Below are positions 1 to 8,670 of a DNA stretch of 64,000 bases, piece by piece; the first letter of the stretch is position 1, and every line of letters starts with the position of its first letter. Location: the NCBI RefSeq assembly GCF_030269305.1, contig NZ_BSTC01000012.1, positions 172,419 through 236,418 of the forward strand, written 5' to 3'. This DNA is from Kineosporia sp. NBRC 101731 (lineage in GTDB: Bacteria; Actinomycetota; Actinomycetes; Actinomycetales; Kineosporiaceae). A program made the position numbers and the translations under genes. The notes under the pieces are model-generated. The model was not told where the DNA came from. It worked only from the letters and a program-made list of their open reading frames with translations, and did no database searches.

Positions 1-521
1 ACGAGACGGTCGAGGACGCCGTCACCGCGGCCGGACTGGAGTACACGTTCCTGCGGCCGGCCAACTTCGCCTCGAACGTCCTTCTGTGGGGCTGGGACTC
101 GATGATCCGGGCCGACGGCGTGGTGCGATTCCCCTACCCGGATTCACATTCGGACGCCATTCACGAGCGGGACATCGCCGCGGTGGCCGCCACCGTGCTC
201 ACCTCTGCGGACCGGGCCCACCGGGGCGCGAGTTACTCGATCACCGGACCTGAATCGGTCAGTCAGCGCGAGCAGGCCGACCTGATCGGCCGGGCGATCG
301 GCCGACCGGTGCGGTTCGAGGAGGTGACGCCGCAGGATGCCCGTCGGGCCCTGGGTGAGCACGTGCCGGACTGGGTGCTCGACGCCACCCTGGCCTACTG
401 GGCTGCCACGGACGGGATTCCCTACGCGGTGAACGATCTGGTGGCCTCGATCACCGGCCGTCCGGCGCTGACGTTCGGGCGGTGGGCGATCGACCACCGG
501 GACGACTTCACTCCTTCCTGA
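1..521 (+). CDS. NmrA-like NAD(P)-binding protein, C-terminal part
   Basis: The reading frame is open from base 3, so the gene begins before the window. About 172 residues are visible. The start of the fragment carries GLEYTFLRPANFASN, typical of the middle of NmrA/NAD(P)-binding atypical short-chain dehydrogenases. Later comes the domain that handles the second ligand (HERDIAAVAA, then YSITGPESVSQREQ), also usual in this family. The N-terminal Rossmann glycine motif is off the window. Family members act as redox sensors or as reductases on small molecules, and no substrate can be named. A strong hairpin follows 20 bases after the stop. The family call is solid; the function is open. Confidence 0.85.
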   Translation, partial: ETVEDAVTAAGLEYTFLRPANFASNVLLWGWDSMIRADGVVRFPYPDSHSDAIHERDIAAVAATVLTSADRAHRGASYSITGPESVSQREQADLIGRAIGRPVRFEEVTPQDARRALGEHVPDWVLDATLAYWAATDGIPYAVNDLVASITGRPALTFGRWAIDHRDDFTPS

Positions 522-540
522 ACGGTTACCCGATCCCTGA

Positions 541-579
541 CGGGTGGACGCCCCGGTCCGGGACCGGGGCGTCCACCCG
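541..579. terminator. Bidirectional hairpin terminator
   Basis: A perfect 19-bp inverted repeat (arms 541-559 and 561-579, CGGGTGGACGCCCCGGTCC and its complement) lies between the converging ends of the NmrA-like gene and the 2OG oxygenase-like gene. No T-run follows, as is usual in high-GC actinobacteria. Confidence 0.8.
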
Positions 580-600
580 TTCGCGCATCACGGTCACGAA

Positions 601-1554
601 TCAGGAAACCGTGATGGAGGCCAGCTTCTCGCGCAGGTAGTCCACCGCCCCGACCTCGGGATAACCACGCACCCCGACCGGTTCCGGCAGAGAGGCGATA
701 CGCGCCTCCATGTCGGTGACGTAGAAGTACACCAGCGAGACCAGGTCCTCGTCAGGGGCGCTGGCGTGCGGCGGCAGCACCCGGTGCCGGGCCGAACGCC
801 ACCGGTCGCCGGTCCAGCGCGCCATCATGTCGCCGATATTGACCGTCAGGGCGCCTTCCTCGTAGGGCGCGTCCACCCAGCCACCGTCATCGCCGCTGAC
901 CTGCAGCCCGCCGACGCCAGGTTCGCGGTCGAGCACCGTGAGGGTTCCGAAATCGGTGTGCGGCCCGATCCGGAACTGCCCCTCCTGCGGCGCCCCCGTC
1001 TCGTTCAGCGAAGGGTAACGGTTGACGTTCAGGGTGAACTTGGGCCGGCGGGTGTGCCGGGTGAAGTGGTCCGGCTCCAGCTCCAATGCGGCGGCGAACA
1101 GCATCAGCAGCTCGTCCGACAGTCGGCGCATGGCATCCGTGTAAGCACTGAACGTGGTTCGTATCTCGGGGACCTCACCGGGCCAGACGTTCTGCGGGTG
1201 CCAGAACGGGTCGGCATCGTGCGGGCCGGAGCCTTCCGAACCCGAGGAGTACGACTCCTTCAGGTCCGGTGGCGTCTTCAGGCCCTCGGAGGCGCCGTTG
1301 GCCTCCACTCCCGGCGGTTGCCAGCCCCGGCCCCCGACCGTGGTCTCGTAGGACTGTTTGAGGGCCTTCGGAAGCGCGAAGAACCGCCGGGCCGCGGCAC
1401 GCGTGGCACGCGGCAGCTCCGGGTCCACACCGTGCCCGGAGACCAGCAGGAAGCCTGACTCCTGCAGGGCCCGGTCGACCTGGCTCGCGACGGCGCTCCG
1501 GTCGCGGGCGGAACCGTGGAACCAGGGCTGCAGATCTACCTGGGGAATGCTCAT
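601..1554 (-). CDS. Isopenicillin N synthase-like 2OG-Fe(II) oxygenase
   Basis: This 317-aa protein belongs to the IPNS/2-oxoglutarate-dependent dioxygenase family, cytosolic non-heme iron enzymes that hydroxylate, desaturate or cyclise small molecules. The N-terminal DIOX_N domain is visible (GFLLVSGHGVD, residues 34-44). The iron triad is His199-x-Asp201 (IGPHTDFGT) and His257 (SARHRV). The frame stays open far upstream, but the ATG at 1554 has GGAGG eight bases before it and begins the family's usual N-terminus, so the longer form is rejected. The RxS motif that normally binds the 2OG carboxylate reads Leu271-Val-Ser273, so the Arg appears to be lost. It is divergent from the hydrolase at 1780. 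The substrate is unknown. Confidence 0.88.
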   Translation of the reverse strand: MSIPQVDLQPWFHGSARDRSAVASQVDRALQESGFLLVSGHGVDPELPRATRAAARRFFALPKALKQSYETTVGGRGWQPPGVEANGASEGLKTPPDLKESYSSGSEGSGPHDADPFWHPQNVWPGEVPEIRTTFSAYTDAMRRLSDELLMLFAAALELEPDHFTRHTRRPKFTLNVNRYPSLNETGAPQEGQFRIGPHTDFGTLTVLDREPGVGGLQVSGDDGGWVDAPYEEGALTVNIGDMMARWTGDRWRSARHRVLPPHASAPDEDLVSLVYFYVTDMEARIASLPEPVGVRGYPEVGAVDYLREKLASITVS

Positions 1555-1779
1555 CGCCGTGCGTCCTCCTCGTGACGGCGCAGCTTCGGACGGCCCCAGT
1601 CTTACGCGGCATGCTCGCCGTCCGTGAGGGCCTAGGGCAGGATCGTCAGTCCTAGTCACGACGGTCCCATTCCGGGTGAGGGCGGGCCGTGACAGGGTCG
1701 CCAATGACCATCCGGCACCTTCGTCCGCGTCCGGTCGCACCCGGTCCGCGAGGCAACCCAACCCTTCAGGGGGACTTCC

Positions 1780-2562
1780 ATGCCCACCATCTCCGTCGGC
1801 AGCGCCAAGATTCCGTACCGGGTCACCGGTGAGGGCCCGGTACTGGTGCTGGTGCACGGCACCGGACCCAACGCCGAGATCCAGTTCGGCCACCTGCTGG
1901 AGCGATTCGCCGGCAACACCGTGGTGGTGCCCGACCTCTCGGGAACTGAGCCGGTCATCGACGACGGCGCCCCGCTGACCGTCGAACGGCTGGCCGAGCA
2001 GGTGCTGGCCGTGATCGACGACCTCGGCGCCGATCAGGTCGACCTGGCCGGGTTCTCGCTCGGTTCGCCGGTGGCCGTGGCCGTGGCCGCACGCCGCCCC
2101 GAGGTGGTGCGCCGTCTGGTGCTGGTGGCCGGATGGGACCTGGCCTCGGCCGACGAGTACCAGCGCAACATGTTCCGGGTATGGCGCCGCCTGGCCGACC
2201 TGGATGACGATGCCTTCGGCCGATACTCCACCTTCACCGGGTTCAGCCACGGGTTCCTCAACACCATCGGGCGCGAGCAGGTCGAGGCGATCGTGCCCAA
2301 CCTCAAGCCCACCCCCAACCTGATCCGCCAGATCGACCTGTGCCAGACGCTCGACGTCCGCGAACTCCTGCCCCAGGTCCGGGCGCAGACGCTGGTGGTG
2401 GGCCTGGCCGACGACGCCACGGTGCCGGTCGCGGCCTCCGGACGGTTGCACGCGGCCATCCCGGGCAGCCAGTACCAGGAGGTCGCGAGCGGGCACGTGG
2501 TGCCGCTGGAGCAGCCCGACGCGTTCGTCGCGGCGATCCGGGATTTCATCCAGGCCGCCTGA
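1780..2562 (+). CDS. Alpha/beta hydrolase
   Basis: This 260-aa alpha/beta-hydrolase-fold protein has the oxyanion-hole HGTG (residues 26-29), the nucleophile elbow GFSLGS with Ser93, an acidic residue in GLADDATVP (about 211-212) and His239 in SGHVVP, a complete triad. A good Shine-Dalgarno (AGGGGGA) sits seven bases before the ATG. It is followed 31 bases later by an MFS exporter, so the two are probably cotranscribed. The order hydrolase-exporter suggests detoxification of an ester or lactone, but that is inference. The cap region is too generic to name a substrate. Confidence 0.88.
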   Translation: MPTISVGSAKIPYRVTGEGPVLVLVHGTGPNAEIQFGHLLERFAGNTVVVPDLSGTEPVIDDGAPLTVERLAEQVLAVIDDLGADQVDLAGFSLGSPVAVAVAARRPEVVRRLVLVAGWDLASADEYQRNMFRVWRRLADLDDDAFGRYSTFTGFSHGFLNTIGREQVEAIVPNLKPTPNLIRQIDLCQTLDVRELLPQVRAQTLVVGLADDATVPVAASGRLHAAIPGSQYQEVASGHVVPLEQPDAFVAAIRDFIQAA

Positions 2563-2593
2563 CCTCAACCGCACGCACTCGAAGGGGGCGACG

Positions 2594-4150
2594 ATGACCG
2601 ACACTTCGGCCGGCTCGACCACGCGACGGATCGGCCCGGTGCTCGGGCTGCTGGCGTTCGCGCAGCTGATCATCTCGATCGACTACAACATCGTGTACGT
2701 GGCGCTTCCGCGCATCGGCTCGGACCTGGACTTCTCCCCGGCCACCCTGCAATGGGTGATCAGCGCCTACGCGGTCGCCTTCGGCGGCTTCCTGCTGCTC
2801 GGCGGGCGGGCCAGCGACCTGCTGGGCAAGCGCCGGATGTTCGTCGCCGGCCTGGCCACCTATGCGGTCTCCTCCCTGATCGGCGCCGTGGCCTTCGAGC
2901 CGTGGCTGCTGCTCGCGGGCCGGGCACTGCAGGGGGTGGGCGGGGCACTACTGTTCCCGGCCACGCTGGCGCTGATCTTCGGTACCTTCGCCGAAGGGCG
3001 CGAACGCAACCTGGCCCTGTCGGTCTGGGCCGCCACCGGGGCCAGCGGCATGGTCGTGGGTTCCCTGCTGGGTGGCCTGCTGGTGGAGTGGTTCGGCTGG
3101 TCGGCGGTGTTCTCCGTGAACGTACCGTTGGCCGCCGGGGCCCTGATCGCGGCCTTCGGGCTGATCGACCCCGACACCCCTCAGGAGCGGCGGCGCACCT
3201 TCGACGCCCCCGGCGCCCTCACCGCGACCGCCGGGGTGACGCTGGTGATCGTCACCCTGGTGCAGGGACCGGTGTCCGGCTGGACATCACCGGTGGTGCT
3301 CGGCTCGCTCGTGGCCGGGGTGCTGCTGCTGGTGGCGTTCACCGTGATCGAGCAGCGCAGCCCCGAGCCGCTGCTGCCCTTCCGGCTGTTCCACAACCGC
3401 AACCTGGGCACCGGCGTGAGCGTGACCTTCCTGTTCATGGCGACTTTCGGCACCCTTCTGTATTTCCTCACCGAGTACTTCCAGAGCGTGCACGGCTACA
3501 GCGCCCTGCGCACCGGACTGGCCCTGGTACCGCCGATGATCGCCGGGTTCTGCGGGTCGATCGCCGGCGGACGGCTGGCCAGCCGGTTCGGGATCCGGCC
3601 GACCATCACGACCGCGCTGCTGGTCGGCGCGGCCGGCATCGTCGGTATGGTCGTCTTCATGTCGCCCGAGGCGTCTTACCTCGAGATCCTTCCCGGCCTG
3701 CTGGTTCTCAGCATCTGCCAGGGCGTGGTCTTCGCCACCATGTTCGCTGCCGCCGCCGTGGGACTGCCCTGGCAGGATCAGGGAATCGGATCGGGGATCG
3801 TGTCGACGGGCCAGCAGATCGGCTCGGCCGTGGGTCTGGCCGTGCTGGTGGGCATCGCCAACCGGATCAGTGGCGTCACCGAGGCCACCGACGCGGTGTC
3901 GGCGCAGGACCTCACCGAGGGAATGAGGACCAGCATCCTGATCATCGTGGCCGGAGTCCTCCTGACGGCGGCGATCGCCCTGAACTTCCGTACCGACCTC
4001 CCCGCCGGCGACACCACTGCTGCGCCGGACGATACCCCGGCGCAGCCGCACGAGCACGACAGCGTCTCAGGTGGTGAGCGGCCGACCACCGTCGAGGCGC
4101 TCGATCAGAGGGCTCGTCTGCGGAACCAGAACGACACGGCGGCCACCTAG
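2594..4150 (+). CDS. MFS drug exporter, DHA2 (14-TMS) family
   Basis: This 518-aa membrane protein resembles the EmrB/QacA-type proton-drug antiporters. It shows many hydrophobic segments, an N-terminal domain with WVISAYAVAFGGFLLLGGR then LGKRRMF (the MFS motif A loop, near residue 78), and the long 14-helix layout. The C-terminal 40 or so residues are hydrophilic and Pro/Thr/Asp rich. The SD AGGGGGCG precedes the ATG. Its 3' end overlaps the converging MDR gene by 84 bp. The product is likely exported across the cytoplasmic membrane; the substrate is unknown. Confidence 0.9.
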   Translation: MTDTSAGSTTRRIGPVLGLLAFAQLIISIDYNIVYVALPRIGSDLDFSPATLQWVISAYAVAFGGFLLLGGRASDLLGKRRMFVAGLATYAVSSLIGAVAFEPWLLLAGRALQGVGGALLFPATLALIFGTFAEGRERNLALSVWAATGASGMVVGSLLGGLLVEWFGWSAVFSVNVPLAAGALIAAFGLIDPDTPQERRRTFDAPGALTATAGVTLVIVTLVQGPVSGWTSPVVLGSLVAGVLLLVAFTVIEQRSPEPLLPFRLFHNRNLGTGVSVTFLFMATFGTLLYFLTEYFQSVHGYSALRTGLALVPPMIAGFCGSIAGGRLASRFGIRPTITTALLVGAAGIVGMVVFMSPEASYLEILPGLLVLSICQGVVFATMFAAAAVGLPWQDQGIGSGIVSTGQQIGSAVGLAVLVGIANRISGVTEATDAVSAQDLTEGMRTSILIIVAGVLLTAAIALNFRTDLPAGDTTAAPDDTPAQPHEHDSVSGGERPTTVEALDQRARLRNQNDTAAT

Positions 4151-5092
4151 TTCACCGGCCTCCAGACTCCGGTGCACCTGCGCCGCGGAGCTCAGTGGAC
4201 GCAGTTCCACGCTCCGCGGCCGCAGCGTTCCGGCGGCCAGAAGACGACTGATCTCCCTCGCCCCGTCGGATAATTCGTCGACGGTAGCGTGGGAGATGAC
4301 GAAACCGATCACGCTGGCGTCGTTCATGTAGAGCTGACCGACCGGCAGAACGGGCAGGGCGCCCGCCCCGGCCAGCAGCACGATCCGGCCGCGGCGCGCG
4401 AGAAGCGCCACGGATGTGGGTAGGTCGTTCTGCCCGGAGGTGTCGATCACCACGTCCACCCGGCCGGCCCAGGTACCCATCAGGTAGCCCGCCCCGTCCG
4501 GATCGCGGTAGTCCAGAGCCACCGAAGCGCCCAGCGAGCGGCAGTATCCGAGATCGGCAGCCGAGGACGTCGAGATGACCGTGGCCCCGGCATCACGAGC
4601 GATCACGATCGCCGCCGCACCCACGTTGCCACCGCCTCCGTGCACGAGAACAGTTTCCCCAGAACGAATTCGCGCCCATCGGTGGAGCGCCAGCCACGAC
4701 GTGACACCCGGATGCACCGACGCCACCAGGTCCTGCGGGGCCACGCCGGGAGGAGCCGGGTAGAGCCGGTCGGCGGGCACCAGAGCCTCTTCCGCGGCCG
4801 CCCCCTGTCGCCCGTCATGCCCCAGGCTGTTGCTCCACACCATCTGACCGTGCCTGAAACGAGATACCCCGTCGCCGATTTCCACCACCGTCCCCACCAG
4901 GTCCCGGCCCACGACGAAGGGCATGGGAAGCTTCGTACGGAACCGGCCCGACCGGACGAACGTGTCCACGTTGTTCACCGCGCTGGCCAGGACCTGGACC
5001 CGAACTGTTCCGGGAATGACCACCGGGTTAACTGTTTCGCGATAAATGATGCCGTCCGCCGAACCGGTCGTGTCGATCATGGCCGCGCGCAT
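4067..5092 (-). CDS. MDR-family NADPH:quinone oxidoreductase-like protein
   Basis: This 341-aa zinc-independent medium-chain reductase/dehydrogenase has an N-terminal GroES-like domain (VVGRDLVGTVVEIGDGV, about residue 60) and a Rossmann domain with the nucleotide motif VHGGGGNVGAAAI (about 148-160). The structural and catalytic zinc cysteines of alcohol dehydrogenases are absent, fitting quinone or enone reductases. It is transcribed away from the aminophenol locus that starts at 5227, so the 134-bp gap holds divergent promoters. The C-terminus (after about residue 320) overlaps the MFS gene in antisense. If a shorter form existed it would lose only the tail. Confidence 0.85.
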   Translation of the reverse strand: MRAAMIDTTGSADGIIYRETVNPVVIPGTVRVQVLASAVNNVDTFVRSGRFRTKLPMPFVVGRDLVGTVVEIGDGVSRFRHGQMVWSNSLGHDGRQGAAAEEALVPADRLYPAPPGVAPQDLVASVHPGVTSWLALHRWARIRSGETVLVHGGGGNVGAAAIVIARDAGATVISTSSAADLGYCRSLGASVALDYRDPDGAGYLMGTWAGRVDVVIDTSGQNDLPTSVALLARRGRIVLLAGAGALPVLPVGQLYMNDASVIGFVISHATVDELSDGAREISRLLAAGTLRPRSVELRPLSSAAQVHRSLEAGELGGRRVVLVPQTSPLIERLDGGRPLTT

Positions 5093-5226
5093 GGATCCCC
5101 CATGTTGACTTCGGGAACTACGGAGAAGGAGCCCGGATACCCGCGGAAGGGGGCCTACCGGAACGAACCTGACAGACTAGATGCCCGAAGTTAGCAACGT
5201 GAAAAATCAGCGTCAATGATCCTGGT

Positions 5227-5772
5227 ATGGCGAAAACAACGACCGACAAGCATTTGTTCGAGGCTTCCGCCGAGATCGAGATCGCCGCGCTCCGCGAGAT
5301 CGTCTACGCCGTCGTCACCGACCTGCCGCGCTCGGGGGAATGGAGTACCGAATGCCGCGGCGGCGAGTGGATCGAGGGCGCACCGGCCACCACCGGATCG
5401 GTATTCCGGGGTCACAACGAGCGCAGTCCCGACGTGGTCGCGTGGGCACCGGTCGTGCGTGGCGAATGGTCTACCGAGGCTGAGGTGGTGGCCGCCGACG
5501 CACCGTCCTTGTTCTCCTGGGCCATGCGCACCCGGTCCGGTCAGGCCCAGGACAGCATCTGGACCTACGAGCTGCTGGAGAACGGCCCGAAAACGATTCT
5601 GCGGCACCAGTTCCGGATGGGTGAGGCGACCGAGGGCATCCGTGGCATCGTGGCCGACCTCGACCAGGACGGCCGTGACCGGTTCTTCCGCGAGTGGGGG
5701 GTCAAGATCGAGCAGGACATGGCCGCGACGGTGCGTCGGATCAAGGCCGTGGTCGAGGCGGCGGGCAGATGA
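5227..5772 (+). CDS. SRPBCC (START/Bet v1-like) protein
   Basis: This 181-aa protein shows the polyketide cyclase/START-like pattern: an N-terminal EASAEIEIAALREIVYAVVTDLPR, then W...EC-GGEW and VFRGHN, and a long C-terminal amphipathic helix (DMAATVRRIKAVVEA). This helix-grip fold binds hydrophobic ligands and can act as a cyclase, aromatase or carrier. It is the first gene of the plus-strand locus and overlaps the next gene by ATGA, so translation is coupled to the AMP-ligase. No catalytic residue can be assigned. The start has no strong SD. Confidence 0.8.
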   Translation: MAKTTTDKHLFEASAEIEIAALREIVYAVVTDLPRSGEWSTECRGGEWIEGAPATTGSVFRGHNERSPDVVAWAPVVRGEWSTEAEVVAADAPSLFSWAMRTRSGQAQDSIWTYELLENGPKTILRHQFRMGEATEGIRGIVADLDQDGRDRFFREWGVKIEQDMAATVRRIKAVVEAAGR

Positions 5773-7334
5773 TCCTCCAGCGCGTGGGCAACGCAGGCAT
5801 CGGCCTGGGCACCTTGTTCGACCGGGCCGCGCGGCGGCACCCGGCCAACATCCTGGTGCTGGACCATGATCTCGATGTCGCCCCGGAACTGGGCCGTCGG
5901 CTCACCATCACCGAGGTCGCCGACCTGGTGGCCGACATCGCCTCCCGCCTGTGGGCCGCCGGCGTACGCCCGGGCGAGCGGATCGTGGTCTACAAGAACG
6001 ACTGCTTCGACATCCCGCTGATCGCCTTCGCGGCCAACCGGATCGGCGCGGTGCCGGTGCTGCTGTCCCCGAAGCTGCCCGGTGACGTGGTATCTCAACT
6101 ACTGGCCCGGATCGAGAACGCCTACCTGTGCACCGACCAGGTCAAGCTGGAGCAGGAACTGCCGGAGACGGTGGGCCGGCTGACCCGCCAGATCCTGCTG
6201 ACCTCAGGCCGGCACCCGGGTGCGGTGGACCTGCGCTCACTACGTCATGCACCGCGGGTGGAGCCGGTGGCCACCTCCCCCGACCACCCGGCCCTGGTGA
6301 CGCACACCTCCGGGACGACCGGCCTGCCGAAACTGGCGGTCCACACCAGCCGTACGTTCGAGGCACGGTACCGGCCGCAGGCCGCGGTCGCCTCCCTGGT
6401 GCGCAAGCGCCGACCCGTCGCCATGCACGTGTCCTTCGTGCACTCCCGTCTGGTCACAGCGGTGGCCATCGCCGCCCTGCGCGGATTCCCGATCGTGGTC
6501 CTGCGTGAGGACGAACCGGAGCACGTGGCAGAGATCTTCGCCCGGATCCGGCCTGGGGTGCTGGAGGCGCACCCCAACACGTTCGTGAAGTGGGAACGGC
6601 TCGCCGCGGACCCGCGCCGCCCGCTGGCGTCGGTGAAATATTTCAGCAGCACGTTCGATGCCATCCATCCCCGCACCGTGCACCGCCTGCTCCACGCGTC
6701 CGGGCACCGGTTCCCGGTGTTCGGCCAGCTCTACGGCCAGAGCGAGGTGGGTCCCGTGGTGGCCCGCGCCTTCACCCGTCGGCGCCGGCTCTCGGCCAAG
6801 GGCGGGCGGTGCGTGGGGCGCACCTTCCCGGGCATGACCAGCGCGCGGGTGGTCTCGCGGGACGGGCAGGCAGTTTCGGCGGACAACCCCGGGTACATCG
6901 AGGTTCGCACCGACGGGCGGGTTCTCACGTACTTGGGAGAGGACGAACGGTACGCCGGGCAGCTGGACGGCGGCTGGTGGCGGATGGGCGATCTGGGCTA
7001 CCGCACCCGCTCGGGCCGTATCTACCTGCTGGACCGCGAGGTCGACGTGATCCCCGGCTTCGGCAGCACCCTGGCCGCCGAGGACGTGCTCTTCGCCGGC
7101 CTGGACGACCTCGAGGAAGTGGTGATCGTGCCCGGCCGGGACGGGCGGGCGGTGCCGGTGGTCTGCACGGTGGACGACCGCCGGCTGGACCCGGAGGCCT
7201 GGCGGGCAGTGACGGCGAACCTACCCCCGATGGCCGAGCCGGTGCACCTGCGCCTCGAACAGCTGCCGCAGACCGCCACCACCAAGATCAAGCGCCTGGA
7301 ACTGGCGCGCAGCCTCGGCCAGGAGCACTCCTGA
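5769..7334 (+). CDS. Acyl/aryl-CoA synthetase-like AMP-dependent ligase
   Basis: This 521-aa ANL-superfamily enzyme would activate a carboxylic acid as acyl-adenylate and pass it to CoA or a carrier. Core motifs are the P-loop A3 THTSGTTGLPK, A5 YGQSEVGP, A7 RMGDLGYRT followed by GRIYLLDRE, and the C-terminal catalytic Lys region TTTKIKR (as ATTKIKR). The ATG at 5769 overlaps the preceding stop (ATGA). Upstream in-frame codons are open but fall inside the SRPBCC gene. The next gene overlaps by TGATG. The substrate is unknown; candidates are the starter acyl group used by the KASIII or an aryl acid. Confidence 0.87.
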   Translation: MILQRVGNAGIGLGTLFDRAARRHPANILVLDHDLDVAPELGRRLTITEVADLVADIASRLWAAGVRPGERIVVYKNDCFDIPLIAFAANRIGAVPVLLSPKLPGDVVSQLLARIENAYLCTDQVKLEQELPETVGRLTRQILLTSGRHPGAVDLRSLRHAPRVEPVATSPDHPALVTHTSGTTGLPKLAVHTSRTFEARYRPQAAVASLVRKRRPVAMHVSFVHSRLVTAVAIAALRGFPIVVLREDEPEHVAEIFARIRPGVLEAHPNTFVKWERLAADPRRPLASVKYFSSTFDAIHPRTVHRLLHASGHRFPVFGQLYGQSEVGPVVARAFTRRRRLSAKGGRCVGRTFPGMTSARVVSRDGQAVSADNPGYIEVRTDGRVLTYLGEDERYAGQLDGGWWRMGDLGYRTRSGRIYLLDREVDVIPGFGSTLAAEDVLFAGLDDLEEVVIVPGRDGRAVPVVCTVDDRRLDPEAWRAVTANLPPMAEPVHLRLEQLPQTATTKIKRLELARSLGQEHS

Positions 7335-8572
7335 TGCACGTCGTCGTGGTCGGCGGCGGCATCGGCGGGCTGGCCACGGCGATCGGCGTCGCCGCCCTCG
7401 GCCACCGGATCACCGTCCTGGAACGCAGCCCGGAGTTCAGCGAACTGGGCGCCGGGATCCAGATCGCGCCCAACGGTCTGCACGCCCTGGATCGTCTGGG
7501 GGTCGGCGACCTGGTGCGCCGGCGTGCGGTGCGGATCGAGGAACTGCGTTTCATGGACGGCCTGAGCGGAGCAGCCGTGGCCCGGATGCCCCTCACCGGG
7601 CAATACCAAGAACGTTTCGGGCAGCCCTATCTCGTGGTGCACCGCGGTGAGCTGCACACCGCCCTGCTGCAGCGCTGCCGGCAGAACCGGCTGATCACCC
7701 TGCGCGCGGGGTGCCCGGTCACCGGCTACCGGCACGAGCAGGACCGGCGGGCCCAGGTGCGGGTCCAGCTGGCCGACGGCGGTGACGTGGAGGGCGATGT
7801 GGTGATCGGCGCCGACGGCGTGCGCTCGACGGTACGCCGCCAGCTGCTCGACGACGGAGAGCCCTTGGTCTCGGGCATCACCGTGTACCGCTCGATCGTA
7901 CCGCGCGACGAGGTCCCCGACCGGTTGTGGAACAGCGCCGTGACCTGGTGGGCCGGTCCCGGGCGGCATTTCGTTCACTACCCGATCGCCGGCGGCGACT
8001 ACCTGAACCTGGCGCCCAGCCATCAAGACGGCGCCAGCACCGCCGTCTCCGGGGTCCCCGTGGAGGCTTCCCGAGTCACCTCGATCTTCGCGGAGTTCGC
8101 CCCGCAGGCCCGGGAACTGCTGGAACTGGGCCGGGACTGGCGCTCCTGGGTGCTGGTCGACCGGGACCCGCAGGCGACCTGGTGCGACGGCCAGGTGGCT
8201 TTGCTGGGTGATGCGGCCCATCCGATGCTGCACTACGCCGCCCAGGGCGCATGCCAGGCACTGGAGGACGTGGTGGTGCTCAGCGATCATCTGGCACGCC
8301 TGGGGCCAGACCCCGGCCCGGAACCCTTACGGACCGCGCTGCGACGGTATGCCGAGGGCAGAAAGCGCCGCACCGCAGCCATCACTCGGGCCGCCCGTCG
8401 CAGTACCGAGCTGTGGCATGCGGCCGGCGAGGCGGCCACGGCCCGCAACGACCTGCTGGCAAGGATGTCCGTACAGGAACTTCACGACGGTGTGGCCTGG
8501 ATGCACGGAACCACCGAGTTCGACCAGGAGGTACCGGCTGTCCCGGAGTTCCTGGTCGGGACAGGCGCCTAA
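7334..8572 (+). CDS. FAD-dependent aromatic monooxygenase (salicylate hydroxylase-like)
   Basis: This 412-aa class A flavoprotein monooxygenase has the dinucleotide motif VVGGGIGGLATAIG (residues 5-18), the mid DG motif VIGADGVRSTVR and the GD motif LLGDAAHPMLHYAAQGACQALED. The last form is the one typical of salicylate and 3-hydroxybenzoate hydroxylases. Such enzymes hydroxylate phenols ortho or para to OH, sometimes with decarboxylation. It starts inside the AMP-ligase stop (TGATG) and is therefore coupled to it. In this locus the likely substrate is an aminophenol or hydroxybenzoate intermediate, by inference only. Confidence 0.9.
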   Translation: MHVVVVGGGIGGLATAIGVAALGHRITVLERSPEFSELGAGIQIAPNGLHALDRLGVGDLVRRRAVRIEELRFMDGLSGAAVARMPLTGQYQERFGQPYLVVHRGELHTALLQRCRQNRLITLRAGCPVTGYRHEQDRRAQVRVQLADGGDVEGDVVIGADGVRSTVRRQLLDDGEPLVSGITVYRSIVPRDEVPDRLWNSAVTWWAGPGRHFVHYPIAGGDYLNLAPSHQDGASTAVSGVPVEASRVTSIFAEFAPQARELLELGRDWRSWVLVDRDPQATWCDGQVALLGDAAHPMLHYAAQGACQALEDVVVLSDHLARLGPDPGPEPLRTALRRYAEGRKRRTAAITRAARRSTELWHAAGEAATARNDLLARMSVQELHDGVAWMHGTTEFDQEVPAVPEFLVGTGA

Positions 8573-8599
8573 TCGAACAAATCGCACTAATTGTTTCGA
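8573..8599. promoter_or_regulatory. Imperfect inverted repeat after the monooxygenase gene
   Basis: TCGAACAA (8573-8580) and TTGTTTCGA (8591-8599) form a near-palindrome with a 10-base spacer at the head of the 98-bp gap between the monooxygenase and WrbA-like genes. It could be an operator for the following unit or a weak terminator. No T-run is present. Confidence 0.3.
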
Positions 8600-8670
8600 A
8601 AGGGTGGCGGAAGTGACAATTTTCGACCAGGCTGATGCCTGATCAATCGATGACTCCGGGGGGAAGTTCG

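Noticed and set aside
544..1458. Plus-strand gene opposite the 2OG oxygenase
   Set aside because: Arg/Pro/Gly-rich translation with no family motif; typical GC-rich antisense frame.
1555..2673. N-terminal extension of the 2OG oxygenase
   Set aside because: The frame is open because of high GC, but it is antisense to the hydrolase and lacks similarity; GGAGG marks the ATG at 1554.
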